From Enoplolaimus lenunculus (lineage: Eukaryota > Nematoda > Enoplea > Enoplida > Thoracostomopsidae), in assembly GCA_030248215.1 (NCBI GenBank), contig JASANG010001630.1, forward strand, positions 186,001-250,000: a stretch of DNA of 64,000 nucleotides, given 5' to 3'. Positions 61,101 to 64,000 of the stretch are shown here, one piece after another (the first letter of the stretch is position 1; each line of letters starts with the position of its first letter). Made by a program: the position numbers and the translations under genes. The notes below the pieces were generated by a model. That model saw nothing but the letters and a program-made list of their open reading frames with translations, was not told where the DNA came from and ran no database searches.

Positions 61101-64000
61101 TTACCCAACTTTTAAAACGAAACAAAATACACTTTTCAGATAGTGACAACTTTTGTGCAAATAAGGTTAAATTTTGCTTTCAGATATAACTGCAAAATTT
61201 TCAAAGACTTTGCCAGAAGTGGTACAAACAGAGAAAGGCGGTAACATAGAGCTTGAAGTTGAAGTCAAAGACAAAACAGCAATAGCGGCGTGGACCAAAG
61301 ACAAGCAACCACTGAAATCTGGCGGTAATCGGGAAATCATATCCAAAGGTGTATCAAGGAAACTTATTGTTACAAAAGTAACGTCTGAAGATTGCGGAAC
61401 ATATGTTTGCCATCTCGATGGATCAGAAACAACAACTAAAGTTAAAATAGCAGATGGTGTGTTTAAATTGTGGTTTGCATATTCAGTAGCAACATTATAG
61501 CTTTATGTCTAACTGTAGTTTCTGTTTCCACATTAATGTGGTTCTGAGTCTTTCATGCTGATTAAAAATTCTTCGCGCAATGCTAAATATATGCTTTCGT
61601 TGCTCTAACCAATACAAAACCAACAATCTTTTGCAACTTCAACGTATTTCACAACAATAAACCAAAGTACTGTGTTAGTTTTCAACATATGTCAAAACTG
61701 GATAACAGCGCATTATGACATTCGCATAACCATTCCAGCTATTTACTACAAATCTCGTTGTTCAATAATTGCACAGTTTAATTGTTAACCCAATACTAGT
61801 TCAAACTCTTTTAATATCTTGCATAATTACATGAACGCACTAAATTTTTGACGTATATTTGCTAGCAACTATTTGTACAACAAATTTATTTTATTTTGTT
61901 ACCACAACCATTTTGTTCCTAACAATGCTTTGTTGATTTCATTGCTTTGCTAATCATAACTACAGGAGTTCAGTGTTTCATTCCAAATAAAAGAGCGATT
62001 AATTGCTGTAGTTTTGCTAACTCAACTTTTAAAACGAACAAAATACACATTTCAGATAGTGACAACTTTTGTGCAAACAAAGTATAAATTTTGCTTCCAG
62101 ATGTAACTGCAAAATTTTCAAAGACTTTGCCAGAAGTGGTACAAACAGAGAAAGGCGGTAACATAGAGCTTGAAGTTGAAGTCAAAGACAAAACAGCAAT
62201 AGCGGCGTGGACCAAAGACAAGCAACCATTGAAATCTGGCGGTAATCGGGAAATCATATCCAAAGGTGTATCAAGGAAACTTATTGTTACAAAAGTAAAA
62301 CCTGAAGATTGCGGAACATATGTTTGCCATCTCGATGGATCAGAAACAACAACTCAAGTTAAAATAGCAGATGGTGTGTTTAAATTGTGGTTTGTATATT
62401 CAGTAGCAACATTATAGCTTTATGTCTAACTGTAGTTTCTGTTTCCACATTAATGTGATTCTGAGTCTTTCATGCTGATTAAAAATTCTTCGCGCAATGC
62501 TAAATATATCCTTTCGTTACTCTAACCAATACAAAACCAACAATCTTTTGCAACTTCAACGTATTTCACAACAAAAAGAACAATATACCGTGTTAGTTTT
62601 CAATATATGTCAAAACTGGATAACAGCGCATTATGACACTTGCATAACCATTCCAGCTATTTACTAAAAATCTCGTTGTTCAATAATTGCACAGTTTAAT
62701 TGTTAACCCAATACTAGTCCAAACTCTTTTAATATCTTGCATAATTACATGAACGCACTAAATTTTTGACGTATATTTGCTAGCAGCTATTTGTACAACA
62801 AATTTATTTTATTTTGTTACCACAACCATTTTGTTCCTAACAATGCTTTGTTGATTTCGTTGCTTTGCTAATCACAACTACAGGAGTTCAGTGTTTCATT
62901 CCAAATAAAAGAGCGATTAATTGCTGTAGTTTTGCTAACTCAACTTTTAAAACGAACAAAATACACATTTCAGATAGTGACAACTTTTGTACAAACAAAG
63001 TATAAATTTTGCTTCCAGATGTAACTGCAAAATTTTCAAAGACTTTGCCAGAAGTGGTACAAACAGAGAAAGGCGGTAACATAGAGCTTGAAGTTGAAGT
63101 CAAAGACAAAACAGCAATAGCGGCGTGGACCAAAGACAAGCAACCACTGAAATCTGGCGGTAATCGGGAAATCATATCCAAAGGTGTATCAAGGAAACTT
63201 ATTGTTACAAAAGTACAACCTGAAGATTGCGGAACATATGTTTGCCATCTCGATGGATCAGGAACAACAACTCAAGTTAAAATAGCAGATGGTGTGTTTA
63301 AATTGTGGTTTGCATATTCAGTAGCAACGTTATAGCTTTGTGTCTAATTGTAGTTTCTGTTACCACATTAATGTGATTCTGAGTCTTTCATGCTGATAAA
63401 AATTTCTACGCACAATGTTAAACTTATGTTTTCGTTACTCTAACCAATATAAAACAAACATTCTTTTACAACTTCAACGTATTTCACAACAAAAAGATCA
63501 ATATACCGTGTTAGTTTTCAATATATGTCAAAACTGGATAACAGCGCATTATGACACTTGCATAACCATTCCAGCTATTTACTATACATCTTGTTGTTCA
63601 AACAATTGCACAGTTTAATTGTTAACCCAATACTAGTCAAACTCTTTTAATATCTTGCATAATTACATGAACGCACTAAATTTTTGACGTATATTTGCTA
63701 GCAACTATTTGTACAACAAATTTATTTTATTTTGTTACCACAACCATTTTGTTACTAACAATGCATTATTGATTTCGTTGCTTTGCTAATCACAACTACA
63801 GGCGTTCAGTGTTTTATTTTAAATAAAAGAGCGATTAATTGCTGTAGTTTTGCTAACTCAACTTTTAAAACGAACAAAATACACATTTCAGATAGTGACA
63901 ACTTTTGTGCAAACAAAGTATAAATTTTGCTTCCAGATGTAGCTGCAAAATTTTCAAAGGCTTTGCCAGAAGTTGTACAAACAGAGAAAGGCGGTAACAT
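1021..64000 (+). CDS. Giant titin-like Ig/SH3 repeat protein, 5' part (47 exons, 3' end outside window)
   Basis: Exons in order as listed below; all 46 introns are GT-AG and the phase is continuous across every junction, giving about 10,700 codons. Domain order: Ig x8, ~79-residue repeat x29, Ig, beta-pattern region with one embedded Ig, Ig x3, duplicated ~135-residue module, 44- and 150-residue repeats, Lys/Glu-rich segment, SH3, Ig x6, then at least five near-identical Igs. Proteins of this type are cytoplasmic sarcomeric filaments that tie Z-disc/dense body to thick filament and act as scaffold and spring. That role is family knowledge, not seen here. An SH3 that follows repeats and is not followed by DH-PH argues against obscurin/UNC-89. 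Absence of Fn3 argues against twitchin/projectin. Sallimus/TTN-1 orthology is my best guess; an unrelated Ig giant is possible. Confidence 0.85.
1514..1795. repeat. 47-bp minisatellite, six copies, in intron 1
   Basis: Copies begin TTGAATACCAAAATAT at 1514, 1561, 1608, 1655, 1702 and 1749. They are separated by exactly 47 bp with a few substitutions. The last copy ends about 6 bp before the TTTCAG acceptor of exon 2. Confidence 0.95.
1802..1922 (+). CDS. Exon 2: core of Ig1
   Basis: Acceptor TTTCAG at 1796-1801. It encodes VTGPPPMRIVWRKDGKI and on to CDLTIM, which is Ig strands C to E with the core Trp and the WRKDG turn typical of muscle I-set domains. Ends phase 1 at GTAACT. The 315-bp intron that follows shows nothing recognisable. 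Confidence 0.85.
2238..2330 (+). CDS. Exon 3: end of Ig1
   Basis: Encodes EVFSEDEGWISCQAINDFG and the G strand, the usual D-x-G-x-Y/W-x-C signature (here DEGWISC) of the Ig F strand. Enters and leaves in phase 1; donor GTATGT. Confidence 0.85.
2438..2562. repeat. ~45-bp tandem repeat, three copies, in intron 3
   Basis: Three copies of a T-rich unit reading TCACTTTTTTCAATTTTTC then ACCAAATCTTACACTACT, starting about 2438, 2482 and 2527. The rest of this 663-bp intron shows nothing else. Confidence 0.9.
2994..3190 (+). CDS. Exon 4: Ser-rich linker and strands A-B of Ig2
   Basis: Acceptor TGTTTCAG. The linker is Ser/Gly-rich (ANSPSSGGALTGDDEYG, then HSQHSSDN). Ig2 starts with APRFVLPLQRTVVIAGETL. 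It ends in phase 0 just ahead of the strand-C Trp exon, an intron position reused by Ig3, Ig4 and Ig5. The 393-bp intron that follows includes a fragment (about 3254-3290) of the dispersed repeat also seen at 7.6 and 50.5 kb. Confidence 0.85.
3584..3794 (+). CDS. Exon 5: rest of Ig2
   Basis: Starts AEVDAYPKPVFTWYRDDVV and ends GHYSVKAKNNAGSATSDA, a complete strand C-G half of an I-set Ig. The usual F-strand Cys is replaced (YSVKA), so there is no B-F disulphide, as is common in cytosolic muscle Igs. Phase 0 in, phase 1 out. Confidence 0.9.
4058..4357 (+). CDS. Exon 6: Ser/His/Tyr-rich linker
   Basis: 100 codons with no Ig signature: SSSYSAAQWSSSRSSGHIHS, then MMSHSYHDELT and GGGGVYSG. Probably disordered and rich in phosphorylatable residues. 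The acceptor is TTTTAAG rather than CAG. It is a symmetric phase 1-1 exon, so it could be skipped in frame. Confidence 0.75.
4363..4430. mobile_element. Left part of CAAGAGT-type inverted-repeat element, interrupted by a second MITE
   Basis: Begins CAAGAGTATATGACACTC and runs to CGAATGTAC, matching the left arm of the element at 8405-8736. The match resumes after 4603 with a CGCGCGCTGTG stretch, so another element sits inside it. Confidence 0.6.
4428..4603. mobile_element. Palindromic MITE-like element (~175 bp)
   Basis: The ends are inverted repeats: TACACTGCAAAAAT on the left, ATTTTGTAGTGTA on the right. The body is also inverted, with CGAAATAGGCTTTTCCT at 4464-4480 facing AGGAAAAGCCTATTTCG near 4550-4566, so the whole unit can fold into a hairpin. 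No coding capacity. Confidence 0.8.
4913..5121 (+). CDS. Exon 7: linker with acidic motif and strand A of Ig3
   Basis: Encodes a basic/polar linker, then DFVLSETENELPREL, then YGPPKIIRGLDCGRYYRGQ. The acidic motif followed by PP(K/R)II(R/K)G recurs before Ig4 and Ig5. Phase 1 in, phase 0 out. The 318-bp intron that follows is unremarkable. Confidence 0.82.
5440..5659 (+). CDS. Exon 8: core of Ig3
   Basis: NLTLTVDYVSNPQASVTWYK through MYTVRIRNNCGVASSS is a typical I-set strand B-G half. Donor GTGAAA. The following 400-bp intron (5660-6059) has short open frames with hydrophobic, low-complexity translations and no gene I can support. Confidence 0.88.
6060..6143 (+). CDS. Exon 9: micro-exon with acidic Trp linker
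   Basis: 28 codons, phase 1-1. Translates DYIPAKKRRGDLLLV then TEEWLKTDETELL. The E-W-L-x-(S/T)-D-E-x-E-L-L pattern is shared with exon 12. The 784-bp intron that follows (6144-6927) is AT-rich and holds nothing I recognise. Confidence 0.75.
6928..7160 (+). CDS. Exon 10: linker and strand A of Ig4
   Basis: A Lys/Pro/Ser/Gln linker is followed by FESDWKLSETENDLIGALY and PPRIIRGVKSGFIKKDK. Same layout as exons 7 and 12-13. Phase 1 in, phase 0 out at GTATGG. Confidence 0.85.
7363..7570. mobile_element. Inverted-repeat element with TTAGGC-like core, intron 10
   Basis: Left end GGGCCAATGTTACTTTAAAG mirrors the right end CTTTAAAGTAACATGGGCC. The interior is rich in CCTAAGCCTAAGC-type hexamers. 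A truncated relative lies at 33460-33555. Confidence 0.75.
7620..7745. repeat. Dispersed repeat fragment (GACCCAAAATAAG...GAGTCCGTATCCC)
   Basis: Shares long near-identical stretches such as CATTTTGAGTCCCAA and AGTCCGTATCCCTAATAAGA with the element at 50479-50859. A shorter relative is at about 3254-3290. It lies in intron 10, upstream of the exon 11 acceptor. Confidence 0.8.
7807..8032 (+). CDS. Exon 11: core of Ig4
   Basis: PLILEVEYDAKPAAKVAWYF through IYTVRIANAVGVASSSADI. The best donor is GTATAT at 8033, which keeps phase 1 and joins correctly to exon 12; the frame stays open beyond it for about 20 codons. The 736-bp intron that follows holds degenerate GCCTAA-like repeats near 8130-8190 and an inverted-repeat element. 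Confidence 0.85.
8405..8736. mobile_element. CAAGAGT inverted-repeat MITE-like element (332 bp)
   Basis: Arms of about 100 bp are inverted: CAAGAGTGGATGATCACTC, TGCAACTGGGTACA and CACGCGTTGCATTTTT on the left face AAAAACGCAACGCGTG, TGTACCCAGTTGCA and GATCATCCACTCTTG on the right. Relatives are at 4363-4430 and 10784-11015. Confidence 0.85.
8769..8861 (+). CDS. Exon 12: linker with acidic Trp motif
   Basis: 31 codons, phase 1-1. Translates NRKDRVVTSTKVAQLV then NEEWLLSDEDELLRS. Close relative of exon 9. The 313-bp intron that follows holds a GGCGTAGCCAGGATT repeat end near 8903. Confidence 0.8.
9175..9254 (+). CDS. Exon 13: strand A of Ig5
   Basis: GKAPYPPRIIKGARSKRV then KEGDTITLE. Phase 1 in, phase 0 out. 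It repeats the PPRII(R/K)G start seen at Ig3 and Ig4. Confidence 0.85.
9260..9516. mobile_element. GAGTTGATT MITE-like element, copy 1 (257 bp)
   Basis: Ends TACACTGTAAAT and ATTTACAGTGTA are inverted repeats continuing into GAGTTGATT / AATCAACTC. The interior has many GAGT/ACTC steps. A second copy is at 13371-13618. The rest of this 1,038-bp intron includes a TTGCAAGTGCAAGC-type fragment around 9770-9960 related to the 34.3-kb element. Confidence 0.85.
10293..10497 (+). CDS. Exon 14: core of Ig5
   Basis: VEVDAYPTPEFTWYFEGQKL through EGTYTCRASNSVGAATSSA: a full strand B-G half including the F-strand Y-x-C. Donor GTAAGT, phase 1. Confidence 0.9.
10784..11015. mobile_element. Diverged CAAGAGT inverted-repeat element
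   Basis: Starts CAAGAGTGGATGATCACTC as at 8405 and ends with CCAGTTGCATACTCTTG and a decayed GATCATTCATT. The interior is diverged. Confidence 0.6.
11082..11369 (+). CDS. Exon 15: Ig6, whole domain in one exon
   Basis: A linker-free domain from PYPPKFIKKLTDHEI through ILDVRVDAFPDAKLTWF to YSVKAENVAGSAISQA. It lacks the intron before strand C seen in Ig2-Ig5. Phase 1-1. The 673-bp intron that follows shows nothing recognisable. Confidence 0.9.
12043..12218 (+). CDS. Exon 16: Ser/Thr-Pro linker and start of Ig7
   Basis: Encodes PKEPSPAPALISPPPSPVIE and later LTPPSTPEGEPPIFIK. The stretch has several S-P/T-P sites, which resemble proline-directed phosphorylation or SH3/WW-binding motifs (inference). 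Phase 1 in, phase 0 out. Confidence 0.85.
12291..12640. repeat. 173-bp direct tandem duplication in intron 16
   Basis: TTCGTTTTGTAATTTTATTT begins at 12291 and again at 12464. The copies stay nearly identical through the GACCCAGGTCAAGCTTTACC segment. The rest of this 1,429-bp intron holds a GAGTTGATT element and TTAGGC-like scatter near 12910-12960. Confidence 0.9.
13371..13618. mobile_element. GAGTTGATT MITE-like element, copy 2 (~248 bp)
   Basis: CACTGTAAATTCCAGTGAG at the left and TTTACAGTGTG at the right. Collinear with the 9260-9516 copy over its whole length (CTATCAGAACTCA, GATTCAAT, TATTAATTCAGAA). Confidence 0.85.
13648..13903 (+). CDS. Exon 17: core of Ig7
   Basis: EPMNMTVRTGDAFELDAEV, then ELVWYCNGVKI and AEYTCIAENPYGHAVTKC. 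Complete I-set features including the F-strand Cys. Phase 0 in, phase 1 out. The 1,355-bp intron that follows holds TTGCAC/GTGCAA-rich inverted fragments near 14945-15100 similar to the 34.3-kb element. Confidence 0.9.
15259..15343 (+). CDS. Exon 18: acidic linker to Ig8
   Basis: Encodes ESKAQLEEQVEEETLTTL then VEERRLPHI. Leaves in phase 2, which matches exon 19 (the shared codon reads Arg, giving ...PHI-R-FTRTP). Confidence 0.78.
15806..16068 (+). CDS. Exon 19: Ig8
   Basis: FTRTPQSQLIEEGDEVTLI, then EVDAYPTAKMSWYEGSTEL and AEYTVEATNEAGTIHTSA. A whole domain in one exon. Phase 2 in, phase 1 out. The 565-bp intron that follows (16069-16633) shows nothing I recognise. Confidence 0.9.
16634..24603 (+). 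CDS. Exon 20: giant exon with 29 copies of a ~79-residue repeat
   Basis: A 7,970-bp intron-free exon. About 160 residues of Gln/Arg/Tyr-rich sequence come first. Then 29 tandem repeats start at about 17116 and the last core starts at 23764 (mean spacing 237 bp, 79 residues). Core consensus APKIEHLQCILTHEEF, then MVVEQHDLLY, a short E-x-P-Q-A turn and a Thr/Glu-rich stretch ending LSEVSVQQVEIKL. One Cys per repeat is nearly invariant (lost in repeat 2); HEEF/HEDF/HEQF varies little. A degenerate 30th copy (IIGHEQFVTASQ) follows near 24180. The exon ends with the first half of Ig9 (RPKFEQQLQPVYFG to EIAWFINGEEI). Hydrophobic alternation suggests beta strands; I do not recognise the family. Candidate extensible region (inference). 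Confidence 0.9.
17116..23850 (+). repeat. 29 x ~79-residue coding tandem repeat
   Basis: Repeat cores fall every 237-240 bp. Early copies (1-8) and the last two are the most diverged (HLDCTLIHEEF, RMSTTLIHEEF, TQECVLVREEY); the middle copies, 9-27, are the most alike. DNA identity is clearly lower than protein similarity, so this is an old array under constraint. Confidence 0.9.
24950..25085 (+). CDS. Exon 21: second half of Ig9
   Basis: YHMVYEDGICMLTILNATI and EDQAEYACVARNKYGSAST complete the Ig begun at the end of exon 20. The acceptor is either AAG at 24949 (phase 0, preferred with the donor at 24604) or CAG at 24945, which would need a phase-2 donor that I do not see. The flanking introns (346 and 393 bp) are plain. 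Confidence 0.8.
25479..28925 (+). CDS. Exon 22: beta-pattern region with one embedded Ig
   Basis: 3,447 bp, phase 1-1. Residues alternate hydrophobic and charged over long stretches (for example ISVEILICQDILITK, ITIDVQLDKSY, VSVNIDCERKPDCEYIEAKI), with no repeat unit as clean as in exon 20. One I-set Ig lies at about 26335-26625 (FEAPKFLTELADKS, PQIVWTLNNEDV, GILHCIATNVYGSD). Rich in Glu, Val, Ile and Ser, with scattered Cys. Probably a diverged relative of the neighbouring repeat exons; function unknown. The 842-bp intron that follows holds a small inverted-repeat element. Confidence 0.88.
26335..26625 (+). other. Ig10, embedded inside exon 22 without introns
   Basis: APKFLTELADKSVQINCVV, then GYPVPQIVWTLNNEDV, EDGVCVLIIQQ and HCIATNVYGSDRVSCQLSI. 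It has both B- and F-strand cysteines and the core Trp. Confidence 0.88.
29033..29201. mobile_element. Small MITE-like element, GGGGCGTAG(C/A)CAGG type
   Basis: Begins AGGGGCGTAGACAGGATTT and ends ATGGCCACACCCCT, an imperfect inverted repeat. Related ends occur at 1284 (GGGCGTAGCCAGTATTTT) and 8903 (GGCGTAGCCAGGATT). Confidence 0.6.
29768..29895 (+). CDS. Exon 23: first half of Ig11
   Basis: DIEKYYVVEGSTATISCELS and HDVVWYKGSDQI. The donor is a weak GTTAGA after GGAAAATTTGAA; it gives the join KFE-IVKQHD, which matches the uninterrupted RFEIHNE of Ig13. The reading frame runs on past it without Ig features. Confidence 0.75.
30427..30547 (+). CDS. Exon 24: second half of Ig11
   Basis: IVKQHDTHSLVIHNVSLNDT and IFSVQVGDQRHSVAYLIVE. 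Parallels exons 25 and 26 over the same strands. Donor GTAAGC. The following 700-bp intron is plain. Confidence 0.82.
31248..31526 (+). CDS. Exon 25: Ig12
   Basis: EYRVLEGSTATITCELSKDD, VVEWYKNDISI, and QYAVESDGHRQVVANLIVE. A single-exon Ig, phase 1-1, similar to Ig11 and Ig13; the three form a local tandem family. The 459-bp intron that follows is plain. Confidence 0.88.
31986..32255 (+). CDS. Exon 26: Ig13
   Basis: ETRIPVGSTATLTCETSDEI, EVQWFKDDQPL, and LYSIAVRGERYPVSQLYVE. The acceptor is a GAG at 31985, less typical than the rest but the only one keeping phase 1. The 437-bp intron that follows has a single TTAGGCTTACGGTTAGG stretch near 32365. Confidence 0.83.
32693..33103 (+). CDS. Exon 27: ~135-residue module, first copy
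   Basis: LKSSAFVYVTGTIVASST, MGFEILLADEAFTGLNFKA, VSAAEESCSVVLDSSDDT. It aligns along its length with the start of exon 28 (MKSSAFINVVGKVVVST, FEILLADVLFAFANF, VSAAETNCSVLLN). Phase 1-1. Not an Ig; family not recognised. Confidence 0.85.
34041..34164. repeat. 62-bp perfect-looking tandem duplication
   Basis: CACAGTCTTGTATACTGTAT starts at 34041 and at 34103; the two copies read the same through TTCATCTTTT. Confidence 0.95.
34326..34627. mobile_element. Inverted-repeat element with CACGTG(C)AAGTTTTTGCAGC ends (~300 bp)
   Basis: The left end reads TTAAGCCCTATTTACACGTG then TTTTTGCAGCAAAAACTTGC. The right end reads GCTGCAAAAACTTGCACGTG then TGAATGGGGCTTAA, its inverse. Fragments of the same type lie near 9770-9960 and 14945-15100. 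Confidence 0.75.
35035..40995 (+). CDS. Exon 28: giant exon with 44- and 150-residue repeats
   Basis: 5,961 bp, phase 1-1. It opens with a second copy of the exon-27 module (35180-35460). About 500 residues of beta-pattern sequence follow. Then about nine 44-residue repeats (36960-38160; KPVADEEQVYVNCNI, then AIEISVVEANKSAIEASIK). Then 3.4 copies of a 150-residue unit (from 38281; PQQTEHTAGEFVIPLAEE, ETSTETSALV, EQQVDISCSITAA). The tail is Lys/Thr-rich and then beta-pattern again. The chosen donor is GTATAC at 40996, giving phase 1 into exon 29; the open frame beyond it turns hydrophobic and is intronic. Function unknown; candidate elastic or binding region. The 977-bp intron that follows is plain. 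Confidence 0.87.
36960..38160 (+). repeat. 44-residue (132-bp) coding repeat, about nine copies
   Basis: AAACCAGTTGCAGACGAAGA at about 37216 recurs 132 bp later with two changes; later copies read KPVPGEEQ, KPIAGEKQ, KTVAGEDK, KPTAGIDE. Each has one Cys (or Tyr in its place) in V-D-C-x-I and the close SAIEASIK. Confidence 0.88.
38281..39840 (+). repeat. 150-residue (449-450 bp) higher-order coding repeat, ~3.4 copies
   Basis: Units start at about 38281, 38730, 39179 and 39629 with KKTE-type openings. Each then has a TAGEF(V/I)IPL stretch and two 44-residue-like elements, so the unit appears to have been built from the shorter repeat. Confidence 0.88.
41973..42114 (+). CDS. Exon 29: charged linker
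   Basis: NFIKTRVQERRLKESDEHQ (first residue from the split codon), then TKVPEKGVRTSSKGGKQI. TTTTAAG acceptor, GTAAGT donor, phase 2 out. No domain. The 1,286-bp intron that follows shows nothing except local TCCGGATAT palindromes near 43190-43290. Confidence 0.72.
43401..43551 (+). CDS. Exon 30: Gln/Thr-rich linker
   Basis: KKDTEAALDNAEYQQSPND and then HGGQQQKIKTSENQSTEMT. Phase 2 in; donor GTTAGG gives phase 0, matching exon 31. The frame stays open for 37 codons past this donor. The 763-bp intron that follows is plain. Confidence 0.7.
44315..50384 (+). CDS. Exon 31: Lys/Glu/Gln/Ser-rich repeat segment ending in an SH3 domain
   Basis: 6,070 bp. The TTTTTAAG acceptor keeps phase 0 from exon 30 and opens TTKQKRIGTVSQHV. 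Nearly 1,900 residues follow that are extremely charged and contain units of about 75-95 residues (LQKSELKPEKARKIEDL, PQTKQD, SKQGEETGESEDKLDVS). A block of 1,392 bp is duplicated in tandem. The last ~80 codons form an SH3 domain: FVAVQNYQSHEQPEVVSLVE, GEKVVV, the WW pair in SDWWFITS, and MGWVPAKIL. Such segments are usually disordered or helical; caldesmon-like regions are reported in nematode titins (family knowledge). Donor GTGAGT, phase 1. Confidence 0.9.
45630..48290 (+). repeat. ~1.3-1.4 kb tandem duplication inside exon 31
   Basis: GACGTTAGCGT at 45881 recurs at 47273, and GATGTTTCAGTAAAAGAAG at 46298 recurs at 47690; both offsets are 1,392 bp. GTTCCTAAG at 45632 pairs with 46931 (offset 1,299), so an indel separates the parts. 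Some stretches (SVKEVSSKQGEETGESEDKL) are identical in protein. Confidence 0.9.
50145..50320 (+). other. SH3 domain
   Basis: GPIFVAVQNYQSHEQPEVV, SLVEGEKVVVSDKQRSDWW, FITSASNKMGWVPAKIL. The ALYDY position is altered to AVQNY, but the E-x-x-x-L-x-x-G-E turn, the Trp pair and G-W-V-P-x-x-(Y/I)-(L) are all present. It should bind proline-rich ligands; exon 16 has such a stretch in the same protein (speculative). Confidence 0.9.
50479..50859. mobile_element. Inverted-repeat element with GTGGCGGATCCA ends (~380 bp), intron 31
   Basis: Starts TAGTGGCGGATCCAGGA, ends CCGTGGATCCGCCATTG. The interior holds a G run, GAGTCCGTATCCCTAATAAG also present at 7620-7745, and no long coding frame. Confidence 0.8.
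51236..51667 (+). CDS. Exon 32: linker and Ig14
   Basis: After a ~45-residue linker (VMAQSGYQRTDAITNIYIG) comes an Ig: SPQFDEPLKRIQ, AKITLQCRPSGVPKPSVFFF, GTATLTIEDFVAEDAGMFSA, KNTAGYDVST. Phase 1-1; the donor is GTGCGT. Trp of strand C is replaced by Phe. The first domain after the SH3. The 450-bp intron that follows is plain. Confidence 0.83.
52118..52275 (+). CDS. Exon 33: first half of Ig15
   Basis: VSISKPQYAATTDNAFDEDE, then IIYSQPCEIDALSGETAEIK and MIASPVPK. Acceptor TTTAGCAG; phase 1 in, phase 0 out. Confidence 0.78.
52563..52755 (+). CDS. Exon 34: second half of Ig15
   Basis: IGIYQQSHGTSLTDRAQI through ADSGSISIIASNEYGSSAF. The core Trp is replaced by Tyr (IGIYQQ). Phase 0 in, phase 1 out. 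The 451-bp intron that follows is plain. Confidence 0.8.
53207..53312 (+). CDS. Exon 35: linker and strands A-B of Ig16
   Basis: ESSQDMISLAKTPKYTPAKI then TNASAELGQTI. Donor GTAAGA, phase 2. It joins to exon 36 as GQTI-L-FVGAVVGNP. Confidence 0.77.
53632..53885 (+). CDS. Exon 36: core of Ig16
   Basis: FVGAVVGNPVPEVICLKDGT, LELTIADVSVDDDAVYVIV, TENMSGCDKCTFELMV. An I-set core with Cys in place of the usual Trp. Donor GTTGGA after CAG is a weak site. The 603-bp intron that follows is plain. Confidence 0.78.
54489..55130 (+). CDS. Exon 37: basic linker and Ig17
   Basis: 642 bp, phase 1-1, TTTAAG acceptor. The linker holds two clusters of basic residues (PRRKKLRKKRQ and STKRKRPPSQR) that resemble nuclear localisation signals, with Ser/Thr stretches. 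Ig17: PPKFVAPLRDVEANIGETV, NPMPTVEFYINGSLI, DAEYACHAVSSTGEAWSY. Titin-family proteins have been reported in nuclei (Drosophila D-Titin), so the basic clusters may be meaningful. The 563-bp intron that follows is plain. Confidence 0.88.
55694..55847 (+). CDS. Exon 38: first half of Ig18
   Basis: EPEEPTITLVDGTKDVLVYP, GKPIEIQATVSGEPTPEI, TVIKDSRTV. Donor GTAAGC, phase 2. The 442-bp intron that follows is plain. Confidence 0.85.
56290..56416 (+). CDS. Exon 39: second half of Ig18
   Basis: FRTTIDNRGYATIVIPEASR then SYLLIASNEHGKAETSVE. Phase 2 in, phase 0 out at GTAGTT. The 380-bp intron that follows is plain. Confidence 0.83.
56797..56865 (+). CDS. Exon 40: 69-bp micro-exon, start of Ig19
   Basis: VKVSASAFGDFERPVIEPG and LEKT. 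Phase 0-0. The first residues finish the G strand of Ig18 (SVE-VKVS), and RPVIEPGLEKT begins Ig19. The 365-bp intron that follows is plain. Confidence 0.78.
57231..57307 (+). CDS. Exon 41: middle of Ig19
   Basis: IVAPGDTLKLKAFVRGSP then EPEIEWLK with the core Trp. Donor GTATGT, phase 2. The 511-bp intron that follows is plain. Confidence 0.83.
57819..57988 (+). CDS. Exon 42: end of Ig19
   Basis: DDTKIQRNAPKTDVVFDDG then GVYSVVATNPVGSATSVAEV. Completes the only Ig in the window spread over three exons besides Ig1. Donor GTTAGT, phase 1. Confidence 0.85.
57989..60266. other. Long intron 42 (2.28 kb) with decayed copies of the tandem-unit intron
   Basis: 58000-59450 is AT-rich with nothing recognised. 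59470-59930 is a diverged copy of the intron of the tandem Ig unit (shared TTTTCGTTGCTCTAAC, CTCTTTTAATATC, GTTAATTGCTGTAGTTTTG). 59937-60266 is a closer copy of that intron's 3' half. Confidence 0.8.
59470..59930. repeat. Exon-less remnant of the 917-bp tandem unit
   Basis: Collinear with the unit intron up to CCCGTTTCAGCTAACGG, then jumps into a mid-intron segment at about 59937 without any Ig exon between. Best read as an old unit that lost its exon by deletion or unequal crossover. Confidence 0.75.
60267..60539 (+). CDS. Exon 43: Ig20, tandem unit copy 1
   Basis: DITAKFSKTLPEVVQTEKGG, IELEVEVKDKTAIAAWTKDK, LKSGGNREIISKGVS, EDCGTYVCHLDGS. A whole Ig in one exon, phase 1-1, 273 bp. The domain has the core Trp and F-strand Cys, and Val rather than Cys in strand B. 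The donor is GTGTGT at 60540; the frame runs on only 14 codons past it. The 644-bp intron is part of the tandem unit. Confidence 0.9.
61184..61456 (+). CDS. Exon 44: Ig21, tandem unit copy 2
   Basis: Differs from copy 1 by one residue I can see (Gln to Lys near the C-terminus, TTTKVKIAD). The flanking intron is almost identical too. Confidence 0.9.
62101..62373 (+). CDS. Exon 45: Ig22, tandem unit copy 3
   Basis: DVTAKFSKT start, VTKVKPEDCG where copies 1-2 have VTKVTSEDCG. One silent change (CTG to TTG). The acceptor reads CTTCCAG instead of CTTTCAG. Confidence 0.9.
63019..63291 (+). CDS. Exon 46: Ig23, tandem unit copy 4
   Basis: VTKVQPEDCG and GSGTTTQVKIAD distinguish it from the others. 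The unit is 918 bp here rather than 917. Confidence 0.9.
63937..64000 (+). CDS. Exon 47: Ig24, tandem unit copy 5 (cut by window end)
   Basis: Starts DVAAKFSKALPEVV, differing from copy 4 by two Thr-to-Ala changes. It continues beyond the window, so the array is longer than five. Confidence 0.88.

Larger units (their letters stand above)
59937..64000 (+). repeat. Tandem array of 917-918 bp exon-plus-intron units
   Basis: Exon starts at 60267, 61184, 62101, 63019 and 63937 give steps of 917, 917, 918 and 918 bp. Introns match as closely as exons, so the copies are young or kept alike by gene conversion. Confidence 0.95.
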
